This document shows, piece by piece, positions 10,801 through 21,300 of a DNA stretch of 64,000 bases (the first letter of the stretch is position 1; the number at the start of each line of letters is the position of its first letter). Source of the stretch: Isochrysis galbana (taxonomy: Eukaryota > Haptophyta > Isochrysidales > Isochrysidaceae); assembly GCA_018136815.1 (NCBI GenBank), contig CM030937.1:5756526-5820525 (forward strand). Reading direction: 5' to 3'. The translations under genes were made by a program, and so were the position numbers. Below the pieces are notes generated by a model. That model saw only the letters and a list, made by a program, of their open reading frames with translations, searched no databases and was not told where the DNA came from.

Positions 10801-11067
10801 CCTCGCTCTGTGGAGGAGCTCTGAGCCCATCTCCCTGGCCTGGCGTGTGACGGGGGCCGGGCTCTCCTTTGCGTAGAGTAGCATCGGCGGGCGCAGCGGC
10901 GGCGGGATGGGCGGGGCCATCGGAAGGCCCCCCCCCCGCGGCGAGGCTGACGCGCGCGGCGAGGGGAAGGGGAGGGGGGGGGCGGCAGGGGGAGCGGATG
11001 GCAAGATGAGAGTACGAGTAGGGAGGGGGGCTCTGTCGAGAGAGGAAGGAGGGGGGTCTTGGACCAT
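7895..11067 (-). CDS. IRE/IREH1-type AGC kinase, N-terminal half only
   Basis: This reads from ATG at 11067. The N-terminal Pro-rich stretch is followed by ELRSLCLEFLAHTDMRTL (10400-10500), then a segment with NLCTRLVLALTPVSRLV that resembles the helical region of plant IRE kinases. A long Ser/Pro/Ala linker with poly-Pro follows, then a C2HC finger CRICETMVGMDKMGEHSKRC (about 8315-8375) and LLQRLIEVTHQ. The finger 'vCRIC-x-H-x-C' upstream of an AGC catalytic domain is typical of plant IREH1/MAST-like kinases, which regulate polarised growth and microtubules. The last visible exon probably ends at 7981, where a GTAAGC donor follows. The kinase domain itself is absent from the window: after the donor come the N gap and the hairpin element. 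Some in-frame linker may be unspliced intron. The opposite-strand frames are antisense shadows. Confidence 0.7.
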
Positions 11068-12081
11068 GAGAGGGTTAGGGAAAGAGAGGAAAGAGCGGCG
11101 CCGAGGGAAGAGGAGAAAGAGATTGCGAGAGCGAGAGACGGATTGTTGGAAGATTTAAGCATCCCATACTGCGTCACAATACCCTGGAGAGTGCGAGGGG
11201 CGGCAAGAAGGGCGAGAGGAAGGAATAGAAGATTGAGAGAGGATACACTACGCGACGAGAGGGGGAAAAGGGCGAGGCGCGGCCGCCGAGACCCTCAAGA
11301 AAGAGGAAGATCTCGCGACTCTACATATATATCTGCGCGTGTGCCCGCTTTCGTGATGGCCTCACGGCGCGCTCGAGGATCAGAGAGAGATGAGTCTCTC
11401 TCTCGCCTCCCCCCCTTTTGCTCTCTCATCCTCTCTCCCTTTCCCCCCCCGCCGGCCCCCCTGGCCCTCGCCGCGGAACTCAATACTCGTCTATCTCCTC
11501 CCACTGACGATCTTTCCTCTCAAGATGAAAGAAGACCTTCCTTCTGGTGCGAGGCGAGCGCGGCGAGAGAAGGGGCGGGGGAGGGAGGGAGGGAGATATG
11601 CCCGGAGGACGAGCCCCGGAGGGGGGGGGAGGGGGAAGGGGGAAGGGGAAGGGGGAAGGGGGAAGGGGGAAGGGGGAGGGGGGGGTCCAAGTGAGCGAGG
11701 GCGTGGGTCGGCGGCGAGACCTAAGCCTGCAACCACGGGGAAGGGGGGGGGGGGGGAGGGGAGAGAGGCGAGAAGGGGCCATGGGCCATAAGGGGGGGGG
11801 GGGAGAGACCCGCCGGGCTCTCTCTCTCTCTCTCCTGAGGGGGGGGGGGCGGGGCCGCCGCGCGGGGGGCGGCGCCGCCGCGCGGGGGAGAGGGGGGCGG
11901 GGCGGGGCCGCCGCGCGGGGGGGGGAGGGGCGCGGGGGGGCGGGCGGGCGGGCCGCCCAAGGGAGCAACGACGGCGGCGCAACCCACCGCGGTTCGCTCG
12001 ATCCTCCCCTACCGGTATCGTGCCCCCACCGGCTCTTGTAACTTCTACCGCCACGCTCCCGCTCTCGTGCTTCCCAAGCTG
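11068..12081. promoter_or_regulatory. divergent promoter region, low-complexity
   Basis: This lies between the kinase (-) and the NPL4-like gene (+), so it is a shared upstream region. 11068-11160 is purine-rich on this strand, i.e. CT-rich in the sense direction of the kinase. 11390-11430 holds a CT tract. 11560-11960 is a G-rich microsatellite with GGGGGAAGGG units and GCGCGGGGGG blocks that could form G-quadruplexes. No TATA box was identified. Calling it a promoter is inference from gene orientation. Confidence 0.5.
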
Positions 12082-13947
12082 ATGGCTGCGGCGGCGGCGG
12101 CGCTGCTCGTCGGCTGCCTCGCCCTCAGCGCGCCGCGGCTGCCGGGCGCGGCGCTACGGCTGCGCGGGGGGGAGGAAGCTGAGGCGGAGCTAGAGCCGGT
12201 CGTCCTGCGCATCCGCACGCCCCAAGGCCTCAAGCGCCTCCGCCTCAGCGCCGGCCGCAGCTGCACGCTTGGCCAGCTGGCGGACGAGCTCGCTGCGCAG
12301 CACAAGATCAGTCTGGGCGGCTCGCTCGTGCTCTCGCGACGCGCGGCTGGGGCCGAGCCACTCAGTCTGGATGACCGCCACAAGACGCTGTTACAGCTTG
12401 GCCTCGAGCACGGCGACTTCCTCCACCTGTGCGCAGCTCAGCCGTCGCCCGCCATGCGGAGCGCGCCCGCTGAAGGCGCAGCCGCAAGTGCCGGCGAAGG
12501 GGCGGACGGGGCGGACACCCCCGCCGCGTCGTCGGCGACGGCTCGGCCAGCTGCAGTGGAGAGACCGGCGAGCTCGAGCGCCGGCGCCGGCGCGCGGAGA
12601 GCCGGTGCAGGTGGCGCGCGCCGCACCACCGCCTCGACTGGGCCGGTGAAGCGCACATGGCAGCAGATTGAGGACGAGCGCAAGGCCAAGACAGTGGAGA
12701 TGAAGGCGCCGCCCAAGCCGCGCACGCCGTTCGTGGCGGTCGACGGCCTGAGCGCCCGCTCGTTTGCCGAGTACGCCATGAGCAGTGGCGCGTACGAGGC
12801 GTCCGGCACGCCGCGCGCAGCCGCGCTCTACGGCCGTATTTCGCCCGACGACAAGGGCGTGCGCGGCGTTTGGGTGGATGTGGTCCACGAGCTCCCCGAG
12901 GAGGGGACTTATCAGGCCCTTGCAGAAGCTGACAAGCTCGCCGTGGAACTCGGGCTCGTGCGCGTGGGTGCTGCCTTCACTCACTCGCCGCGCCAACACA
13001 AGCTCGACGTGCAGGAGCTGATCCAGCTATGCGAGGCGGCACGCAGCGCGCGCGCCGGGCCCGCGAGCGCCGAGCCAAAGACGGGGCGCTCAGCGGCGGC
13101 CGAGACGACGGCGCGACCCGCGGGCGGTGCCGTGCCGCGACGGCGCGTGGGCGGCGTCGTCAACGCCATGTCGGGCGAGCTCGAGAAGGAGAAGTCCCAG
13201 CCTCCCAGCTTTGTTTGTTTGCTCTTCCGGCCAGTGTACGCTGATGAGGATATCGAGGGCCTCTTCACTGCCGAGGCGTTCGAGCCTACCGCGCAGTGCG
13301 AAGAGCTGTGCAGAACAGGGGCCCTGGTTGCCGCGCCAACGCCCGGCGAGGCGGCCCTCGCGCCGAGTACGGGCAAGAGCTTCAAGGTAGAGGGCAAGCC
13401 TGGTGTGAAGACTGTCGACACGGCCTACTTGGCGGTTCGCGTCTTCGACTCGGGCCGGCCACACGCCTCGCCGCTGCGTCAGCGCTTCCCGCTCTCGAGC
13501 CGCGGCGCCGAGGTGCGCAAGTTCCACCTCCGCTCCTTCCTCGCCCGCGAGGCCGAGGCTGGCGTGGCCTTTCGCGAGGTGGCCACCGACTTCGCCTTCC
13601 TCATGCACGTATCACGCTTCCTCCCGGAGGCCACGTTCCGCGACATGTGCGCTGCCATCGCGGCGGCCCTCCGAGGGAAGAGCCTCTCCCCGCGCCAACA
13701 GCAGGACGCTGCGGACGCGTTCGCGACGTGCGCGCGGCTCTGCTACGCCCACGCTGGGCTGCCGCCACCTGCGCACCACGAGGAAGTCGAGGCGGAGCTT
13801 GAGTCGCCTCTTGTGGGCTGCCTTGCCGGAATCCGGCGCGTCCTCTCCATGTGGCTGAGCAAGGCTTCGGGCGCAGCGCAGAATGGGGGGGACGGCGCCG
13901 TAGGGCCGGCGGCGCGTTCGACAGGAGGGGCAGGCAAGTCTGGATGA
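12082..13947 (+). CDS. NPL4-like protein with signal/transit-type presequence (candidate plastid SELMA sNpl4)
   Basis: A single-exon 621-residue protein; ATG at 12082 is chosen because the in-frame upstream codon is only GTG. Residues 1-15 are Ala/Leu-rich and hydrophobic (MAAAAAALLVGCLALSA), then PRLPGAALRLRGG. Residues ~32-115 look like the N-terminal ubiquitin-like (UBX-like) domain of NPL4. A disordered Ala/Ser linker follows, then the NPL4/MPN-like domain (FVAVDGLSARSFAEYA, RAAALYGRIS, LGLVRVGAAFTHS, VQELIQLCEAA) and the C-terminal NPL4 region (PSFVCLLFRPVY, FLMHVSRFL). NPL4 with UFD1 is the cofactor of Cdc48 in ERAD. Red-lineage complex plastids run a second, imported copy of this machinery (SELMA) in the periplastidial space. 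The presequence suggests that location, but this is inferred. The canonical NPL4 zinc-finger cysteines between UBL and MPN are not seen. Confidence 0.75.
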   Translation: MAAAAAALLVGCLALSAPRLPGAALRLRGGEEAEAELEPVVLRIRTPQGLKRLRLSAGRSCTLGQLADELAAQHKISLGGSLVLSRRAAGAEPLSLDDRHKTLLQLGLEHGDFLHLCAAQPSPAMRSAPAEGAAASAGEGADGADTPAASSATARPAAVERPASSSAGAGARRAGAGGARRTTASTGPVKRTWQQIEDERKAKTVEMKAPPKPRTPFVAVDGLSARSFAEYAMSSGAYEASGTPRAAALYGRISPDDKGVRGVWVDVVHELPEEGTYQALAEADKLAVELGLVRVGAAFTHSPRQHKLDVQELIQLCEAARSARAGPASAEPKTGRSAAAETTARPAGGAVPRRRVGGVVNAMSGELEKEKSQPPSFVCLLFRPVYADEDIEGLFTAEAFEPTAQCEELCRTGALVAAPTPGEAALAPSTGKSFKVEGKPGVKTVDTAYLAVRVFDSGRPHASPLRQRFPLSSRGAEVRKFHLRSFLAREAEAGVAFREVATDFAFLMHVSRFLPEATFRDMCAAIAAALRGKSLSPRQQQDAADAFATCARLCYAHAGLPPPAHHEEVEAELESPLVGCLAGIRRVLSMWLSKASGAAQNGGDGAVGPAARSTGGAGKSG

Positions 13948-14469
13948 GCGCGAGGCAACCATTCTTGGAAGCAGACGCACTGAGCGCTGCATGCTCTCCA
14001 AATTGCCTGCGTGTGCCCGTCCCGATGGGGACATGATGGATTGGTATTTATCCCACGACCTCAAGGTGGCATACTCGATACGAAACCGACCCTGCGGACG
14101 GCCCGTAGCCCCAAACCCTACCATAGGGAGAACGAGGGAAAACAAGTGAGGGCCCTCGCCTACTATTGCAAGTTGCCGCAAGAGCATCACCGCGTAGGCG
14201 CATCAGCGAAGGGGACAATCGGCAGCAGCAACGCGGTGCAAACGGCACGCGCGCTTGACATTGGAGGGTCGAAGTCTCAATTTTGTAGCTGCCCTTGCAA
14301 CCGTAGGCGGCAGGAGTGCGACGATGCTGATTGTGTAGTGCAAGTGCAAGCAAATCGAATGTTAGTTAGATGTTAGAGTAGACTCTAAAGTTGCGCTCGA
14401 AATGTTAGCCCGGTCACTCATAAGGGACTAGGGGGTCGGGAAGGGCACCATTCAGAATTTTCCAAGACG

Positions 14470-14690
14470 AGAAGCATTCAATCACCACCATCCAACATAC
14501 GGAAAAGCGTTCAATCACCACCACCCAACATATGGACAGGCGTTCAATCACCACCACCCAGCATATGGAAAGGCGTTTAGCTCACCACCACCCAACATAT
14601 ACTGGAAAGGCGTTCAATCACCACCACCCAACATCCCAACATATGGAAAGACGTTCAATCATCGCCACCCAACATGTGGGAAGGAAGGTG
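14470..14690 (+). repeat. 33-bp minisatellite, about six units
   Basis: Tandem units follow the pattern TTCAATCACCACC then CAACATATGGAAAGGCG. Units are mostly 33 bp; one carries a 4-bp and one an 8-bp insertion. A diverged extra unit occurs near 14760 (GCGTTCAATCATCACCAACC). It is non-coding, with different reading frames between units because lengths vary. Confidence 0.85.
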
Positions 14691-15175
14691 ATGGAAGGAA
14701 GGGAGAGATGGAGATGGACGGCGGCGGGGGGGGGGATCAGGAAAGGCGCAGGCGAGAAGCGTTCAATCATCACCAACCCAACTGTGCTGGTATCTGTATA
14801 TGGTATATCGGGCTTGACTTCTCAGAAAAAATCATCCCTGTATTACACATAACACCACAGTCCATCAGCAAGAACGCAAGCTGTTGCACGCTGTGGACGC
14901 TGGTACCATCCTACAATATAATTAATGCGAATCGGAATCGGAGTAGGTGTCATTTATTTTGGAGGAGTCTTTTGTAGTCCGTAGTCCCGCACAACTAAAT
15001 GCTAAATGCTAAATGCTTGATTAATTTCCTTCCCCCCACATAGGCACTCCTGTCCTCTCATGCTCTTCAATATATCTTGACATAATACCTAATACCTTTG
15101 TTGTGCTAGTCGTTCCTTCGTCTTCGTAGGAACAAACCTGCTTTGGTGAACCGGTGAGTTTCGAGAGGTCATTCC

Positions 15176-15400
15176 GTGCTGTGGGGGAGGAACTACCCAC
15201 TCCCTGGCCACCTGGCCATGCCCTGTACCTATAGCATAGCATGTCAGCAGGGCCAGCATGCACAGCTGACCCACTCTCTCCCTCTCTCCCTGGCAGGCTC
15301 GCCTGCCTCGCTCGCCCTGGCCCGTCGTGGCCAGCCCATCGCTCCAACCCCCCCTCCCCCCTCCCCCCTAGTCGACAGGCAGACAGGTGCAGCACGGGGA
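15176..15400. repeat. GC-rich composite dispersed repeat piece
   Basis: It shares CTGGCAGGCTCGCCTGCC and CGCCCTGGCCCGTCGTGGCC with 25925-25990, and the CGACAGGCAGACAGGTGCAG block with 58930-58965 on the other strand. 15830-15990 is a further inverted piece that matches 25790-25890 and 58310-58440 (GAGTGGAGAGAGG and a GGCACGAGC-type block). Confidence 0.6.
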
Positions 15401-15637
15401 CGGCGAGGGCGGCAGAGGGCAGAGGGGGGTCGAATCGCACCATTTCCTAGCGAAGATTTTCGTGGCGGCATGTGGCCCCCCCTGGAGGTTTTTATTGAGC
15501 ATCGCACCACGGTCAAAAAATCAATCAAACCCAACCCTTAATAATGGTAAAAAAGTAAAAAGCCCTTGTTTCTTGTTTGCTGTTTGCGTTTGCCGACCGC
15601 CCTACGCCCACGCCCTATCCCTACCTATCCCTATCGG

Positions 15638-15790
15638 AGGTCTGAAATCTGGTATTTTTCGAAAATTTTGCCTGAAGATTCCCGGTTTATTTTGCTGATC
15701 TCCCATACAATAATCTATAGGGAGCTTATTTAGGCCTTCTTTTGTCCATTACAGATGGAAGATGGCAGATGGTGCCCTCCACACCCCTTA
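15638..15790 (+). repeat. dispersed repeat R2, copy 1
   Basis: It matches 53882-54025 along its length. Shared blocks include GGTATTTTTCGAAAATTT, CTATAGGGAGCTTATTT and GGTGCCCTCC[AG]CACCC. Both copies end next to a short AGTGAGTGACCGGGCTAG-like segment. It has no coding capacity; superfamily unknown. Confidence 0.75.
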
Positions 15791-16104
15791 GCCCTTAGTG
15801 ACTAGTGACTACTAGTGACTAACCGCTAACCGGGCTAAGAGTGGGTCAGCTATGCAGTCTGCTCCTCGCAAGCCATACGGCATGCCAGGAGGGTGGGTGT
15901 TTCCTCCCCCACAGGAGGGGAGGAGTGGAGAGAGGAGGAGTGGCTCGTGCCCCCCTATGGCCGAACCAAGTATAAGCGTAGTTTTGGGTCGAATATTCAA
16001 AGGTTTCTTTTTACACTTCCGCAACAAAAAAACTCTGACGCTCCCCCTTCTGTCTGTGTTGGAGTGTTGGGCCTTCTAGAGTACCCGACTCTTCTCTCAA
16101 CTGC

Positions 16105-16788
16105 ATGCCGGACGCCACGCCGTCGAGATCGGCCGTCGCAGCCGCGAGCTCAAAGCGCGAGGCTGCCGGCCAGGCGGAACGAAGGGTGCGCCACTTGGCG
16201 CAACAGCTGGGTGTCTCCGGCGTGGTCGAGCGCGAGGCGCTCGAACACGAGTGCGAACAAGCAGAGACAGCACTGCGCGCAGTACAGAGCGAGCTCAGGC
16301 AGGCTGAGGCGCGCCTTGCAGAGGTGAAGCTAGCGGCGGAAGAGGAGAAGAAGCGGAGAGAGTCAATCCATCCTGATGTGATCCGGAAAGCCGAGGCCGC
16401 TCAGGTGCGCAAGCTCGAAGCTCAGATTGAGACTGTGACAGAGGACTTGCGAGAGAGGCGTGAGAAGCTGCGGGCACTCATGACAGACAAGCAGGCGGCG
16501 GTGGCGGCAGCTGTCGAGAACGGTGTTGACACTTATTTCAACGAGCAGTACCGACGAAGAGAGGCTCTCAGGGAGCGGCGGAACGAGGCAAAATCGTCCA
16601 GTGACGACACGCTTCGGGCTACACGGATAGAGCAAGAGGACCTCAAACGCAGCATTGCGCAATTGACAAGACGACTGAAATCACAAGAAGCCGAGGCGAC
16701 ACAAGCGGTACAAGAACGTGACGCAATGAAAATCTTGCTTACTCGCCGTGAAAGTAGTGGAGTTGCTCTCACGAGAGCCGTCCACTGA
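16105..16788 (+). CDS. coiled-coil protein of unknown function
   Basis: A 227-residue frame from an ATG at 16105. After ~25 polar residues nearly the whole protein is Glu/Arg/Ala-rich heptad coiled coil (EQAETALRAVQSEL, KLEAQIETVTEDL, then a second coil near the C-terminus). A short break has NGVDTYFNEQYRRR. There is no signal peptide, membrane segment or catalytic motif. The C-terminal end could be extended by splicing (a GTGAAAG donor-like site lies near 16750), so the stop at 16788 is not certain. A copy of the shared upstream motif CAACAAAAAAACTCTGACGC ends ~60 bp before the ATG. The family was not recognised; it could be a cytoskeletal or flagellar linker. Confidence 0.55.
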   Translation: MPDATPSRSAVAAASSKREAAGQAERRVRHLAQQLGVSGVVEREALEHECEQAETALRAVQSELRQAEARLAEVKLAAEEEKKRRESIHPDVIRKAEAAQVRKLEAQIETVTEDLRERREKLRALMTDKQAAVAAAVENGVDTYFNEQYRRREALRERRNEAKSSSDDTLRATRIEQEDLKRSIAQLTRRLKSQEAEATQAVQERDAMKILLTRRESSGVALTRAVH

Positions 16789-17831
16789 TTCTCAGCCGCA
16801 GCCGTCACGTGCGGCGTTCAAGTGCGCGGCCTCTCTGCATGAGTGCGCTAGTTGTCCACGGCAGTTTGTAGTTCGCGTCCAACGTGTGAGCGTCGTTGTG
16901 AGCGCGATCAGATCAGCCGAGCGGGCGTGTCGAAAGAGACCGGTGGCGCAAGCTGTCCATCATAGTAGATGAGACCAGTTGAGCAAATGAGTGGCGGATG
17001 ATGATGGTGATGGTGGTGATAGTTCAGATGTGCATTGGCATTGACGTAACAAACTCGAGCCGGCGCTCTCCGCGCTCTCGCTCTAGTTCTAGTTCCCGCG
17101 CGTATGCACAGGAATTCTCATCTGGCTAATCTATGTTTGTTATGGCGCCTAATGGCTAATGGCTCCATGTGTGGTGATCAAAAGAATGTAGGGAGAGCGA
17201 AGCACTAATCTTGTGATTTGTCGCCATGGAGCAAAAGGTGCAACCTGAGGTCCAGTTTCCAGCTTCCCCCCCCCCCCCCCCCCATTTTGGTATCAATCAA
17301 ACTATATAGGAGCACCCAAACTTTGGGGGGTAGACCGCCGACTCGCCATCCCTCATTTCAGGGACTCCACCGAGGCGCATTCCGCATTCGTATTGGTCCG
17401 GGTGCAACTTTTGAGAAGGTGCAACCTGAGTGAGAGGATGCAACTTGAGGTTCCCTTTTTTTTAGTGTGCCAGTGAGAGGGTCAGGGGCGCGTGTCAGTT
17501 TTGGGCGGTACCGCCGACGTGCTTCTTGCGTGTGCACGGGCAATGGGCCTCCCCAAAACTTTTGGTCGACCAGGTGATGCCGACCGCTGGCCAGGCAAGA
17601 ATTGGAATTGTGTCGAGCCACCCTACCTAAACCGCGGCCGGCTGGAAAACTTTAAACTTCTGGGAACGTGTGGCCCGCTCAGCGGCCACAAATTCGAAGG
17701 AAAGATTTTCATCGAATTTGTCGAGTCCATTCGATGATGTGTTGCACCCTTGAGCGTCGACGCGCGCGCTGGTATCATGGACATGGAGATTGCGGTGACC
17801 TCTCGGCGGGGGTACCACGTTAGAACTTATA
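16789..17831. other. intergenic with GTGCAACCTGAG-type repeats
   Basis: 17232-17375 matches 27985-28120 (GTGCAACCTGAGGTCCA, a C-run, ATTTTGGTAT, GGGTAGACCG). GTGCAACYTGAG recurs at 17398-17450 and again at 48635-48660. These look like members of an old repeat family. No gene is supported. Confidence 0.55.
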
Positions 17832-17996
17832 GCGTCGTATGACATCTTGTTAGCTAGCACTCCTAGCCACATACACCGGACGAGCCATGCGCCAACCGCG
17901 CACACCCCCATCGCGGGGAAGAGGCTCCGTTGCCGTCGAACGGCTACGGTCCCGCAGCACTAAGGTTATACTAACACAACAATATAACTCTGACGC
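17832..17996 (+). repeat. dispersed repeat R1, copy B (uninterrupted reference)
   Basis: The 165-bp reference copy of R1 begins GCGTCGTATGACATCTTG and ends ATATAACTCTGACGC. It matches 3343-4002 except that it lacks the 487-bp MITE, leaving a single ACGGTCCC. A diverged, inverted copy lies at about 35955-36080, and its right-end ~45 bp recurs upstream of two other genes. It ends 322 bp before the DnaG start codon. Confidence 0.8.
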
Positions 17997-18318
17997 AACA
18001 AGACCTCTTACAAGACTACAATTTCTAACGAGACACTCACAGTTCACAGTCACAATGAGAGGACGAGAGGACTCGGGAGCAAAGGGTGGGGAGTGAGGAA
18101 AGGGTGAACGAGCGCGGGAGGGGAGGAGTGGGCGGGAAGTCGGAGGCGCGGGGTAGGGTGGGGTGGGGGGTGGGGGGGAGCGAGGAGCTGTGTGCGTGTG
18201 CGCGGCGGCGGGGGAAGGGGAGCGGAGGAAAGGGAAGGGAAGGGGGGAAGGGGGGGGACACAGGCGCGTAGGGGTAGGCAGAGAGAGAGGGGCGGCGGCG
18301 GCGAGCTCGGCACTGCGG

Positions 18319-21300
18319 ATGCGACCGTGCCAGCTCGCTCTCATGCTCCTCATCTCCGCTAGCCGCGGCCTCGTCACGAGGAGACCGCTCGCTCCCAGGC
18401 TTACACTTGCCGCCGCAGCCGTGAGCAGAGCTGGCGCAGGGCCACTGCCCATAGCCTTGGCGGCCGCCGACGGCTTCAGCTCCGACTTCTCCCCTGGGCC
18501 ATTGGCGGGGCGAGCATACAGCAGTATCAGCACATCCGGGCGTCTTGGCCGAGACACGCACGGCTTCCCCGGCCGAGCATCCAACGCGGGCATGCCGCGC
18601 ATGCGCAGCGCTGGCAATGGGAATGGACAGGGCTTTAGCCTCGTTGATTCCGTCAAAGAGGTGGCGGTGCTCTCCGAGGTAGTGGCCGAATCGGGCGTGC
18701 CGGTCCAGCGACGGGGGAACGCATTGTATGCCCGGTGCCCATTCCATGGTGATGGGAATGAGAGGTCGCCCTCGATGTCGATACAGGATGATATCGGAAT
18801 CTTCAATTGCTTTGCATGCCACGAGTCCGGCAATGTCTTCAACTATGTGATGCTGAAGGAGAACTATAGTTTTCGCGAGGCATTGCACATGCTTGCTGAC
18901 CGATATGGTGTTGAAAAGCAACTTGGGGTCAACCGCAATGCCCCCCCGCAGCCGCCGCAGCCGGCAGCCGTGCCTGACCTGAGGGTTCGACTCCTAGAGG
19001 TTCTGGAGGCTGCGGCTGCTCAGTACGAGTCAGCTCTTCGCCAGCGATCTGCCAAAGCGTGCGCTGAGATGTTGCGCAAGCGTGGGATACGCGCGCCAAC
19101 TGCTTCTCTCTTCCGCCTAGGTTTTGCGCCATCGTTTCCGGCTGATTACCTCTCGCGCACTCTCCTACAGCAAAACTTCACAGCGGAAGAACTGATTGAT
19201 GCGGGAGTATCGCTGCGCCGGCACTCTGATGGCTCGCTCTTTGACCGCTTCGGGGGACGCCTCATCATTCCCATTCTGAACTCTGCTGGGAAGGTCGTCG
19301 GCTTCGGTGGCAGACTGATTGAGGACGGCAAAGGTGGTGAGAGTGGGGATATGGGCAGAAGCCGTGACAGAGGCGCACCAAAATATTTGAATTCGAAAGA
19401 ATCTGCAGTCTTCCGCAAGTCGGAGACCTTGTACGCCTTGTCGATGGCGCGTGGTGCAGCGAGGCGAAAGAATGAGATCGTCATCGTCGAGGGGTGAGTG
19501 GTCTTTAGAGGCAGAGAGCTCCCAATCCCAACTGCCCCAATGCGCCAAAGCTGGGATCACTGGATCGTCACGAGGTCCCCTTCTGGATGCATGGTTCTTG
19601 CCTTGATATCATTGCGTAGTACCAGCCATCACGAGGGCACACGGCCTACGTTCCCCGCCCGCGCAACCGTGCACAGGTACATGGACGCCATATCCTTGCA
19701 CGCGGCTGGTTTCTCCAACGTGGTCGCCTGCATGGGCACTTCCCTGAATGAGGCGCAGCTCGAAGCGGCAGCGATGACATCCCCCGCACGCAGGGTGAGG
19801 CGCGTGGTGCCGTCATCCTTGGATTGGATTTGTCCGGGATGTTGTGTGGCGGCTTGGGAGAGGCGGATGCTGCCACGCGCCGTTGGTTACTTGGCGGCCG
19901 CAGCAGCACGCGTCCGCATCCGGGGCGCCCCAAACCGATATGCCAGTCTCACTAAGAACTACGCGCACCCCTTCGTGGGGATCCTTGTCGTCGTACACGT
20001 GCCTGCGACACCCGGCTGTGATTGGTGCCTTCCTGAACCCCTTGGCGGCAGGTTGTCCTCGCGCTTGATGCAGACGAAGCCGGACAATCGGTTGTGCAAC
20101 GGCTAGCACAGGTAAAGGCCTTCTGTAAGGCAAGATCTAGGGCGGGCTCCCGAGTCGTGTAGCGTGGTTGATTCAAAGTGGCCGATTGTTCCACGCGCCA
20201 CGGTTTCTCCCGTGGCGGTAGAAAGCACCCGCGCCTCCTTCCTGAGGCCGCCCCTCACATGCCGCCCGCCCCATCCCCCGCTTGCGCCTTTCCAGCGTGG
20301 GGTGCTGCAACGTCTGGAGTCGCGTTCGGCGATCGATGTGGCGGTCGCGCGCCTTCCGCCTGAATGCAAAGATCCAGACGACGTCATCCGACGCATCGGC
20401 CCCCATGCGTTTGAATATGCGCTATCCGAGGCGGAGGACTGGGTCCTCTATCTGGGCAGACAAGCCATTTCGAATTACTTTAATGTGCGACGTGAGGCCG
20501 TGACGGCGACTATAAGGGCAGCAAAGATAGGTGCTCTGGACCGTACAACTGGTGCTACCGAGACGGACGTTGGCGTTTCATATGTTGATGATGCGGCGGA
20601 GGCCCCAGTTGAGGCGGAGAGCTCGTCAAGTAGCCTAGATGGGGGCGGCGAATCGTCTCCGCTTGCCGTTGCCGCTGGTAGCGTAGCCTACGTAGCGGGT
20701 GTGGAGCCACCTTCCGTCACTCGCGCCTTTAGCGCTGCAGTGTCCGAGCTGAGTACTCTCCTCGCCACAATGCCCGATGGGGCGCGCAAGCTCCGGCACA
20801 TGCGCGCCCTCGCACTCACACTAGCGGATGGTGATAGGCCGATGGCGGAGAAGCTCGAGCTAATTCTGGAGCGGCCGGTAGGGATGAGCGGCGCCCCGAG
20901 CAGCATGAGTAGTTGGAGCAGTGGAAACAGCAATGGCCAGATGGGTGTTCCCTTATTGCGACGTGTTGGTCTGCCGCCACTCCTTCCCGCTTCCGTGCCT
21001 GCGGACATGCCCATCTCACAGCTTTTTGTATGGGCGGCAAGCGCGAATGGCCCAAGTGGCACCCCTCCGTCGGTGCTTCATTGGGACTCGTCAACATGCG
21101 GCGCCCCAAGCATCCGCACGCCCACACTTGGCGAGCTGGGTTCCCTCTCTCCTTGCCCCATCTGCTCAGCTCGTGCTCTGGCGCGTGCGTCGAGCGACGC
21201 TTATTCGGAGCGAATCGCCGCCCCTTCCCACTTCTCGCAGCTCACCAGCGAGCGAGCGCGAGCTGAAGTTCTAGCATTGCACGCACTCCTCCTTGATCCT

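Larger units (their letters stand above)
13948..16104. other. intergenic with repeats, no gene seen
   Basis: The stretch after the NPL4-like stop contains a GCCCGGTCACTCA motif at 14408 (shared with 32193 and, inverted, with 54028), a 33-bp minisatellite (14470-14690), GC-rich composite repeat pieces (15176-15400, 15830-15990) and a ~145-bp dispersed repeat (15638-15790). No frame has a recognisable domain. Confidence 0.6.

Noticed and set aside
12067-12081. Upstream GTG start for the NPL4-like protein
   Set aside because: Eukaryotic genes rarely start with GTG; ATG 12082 directly begins the hydrophobic presequence.
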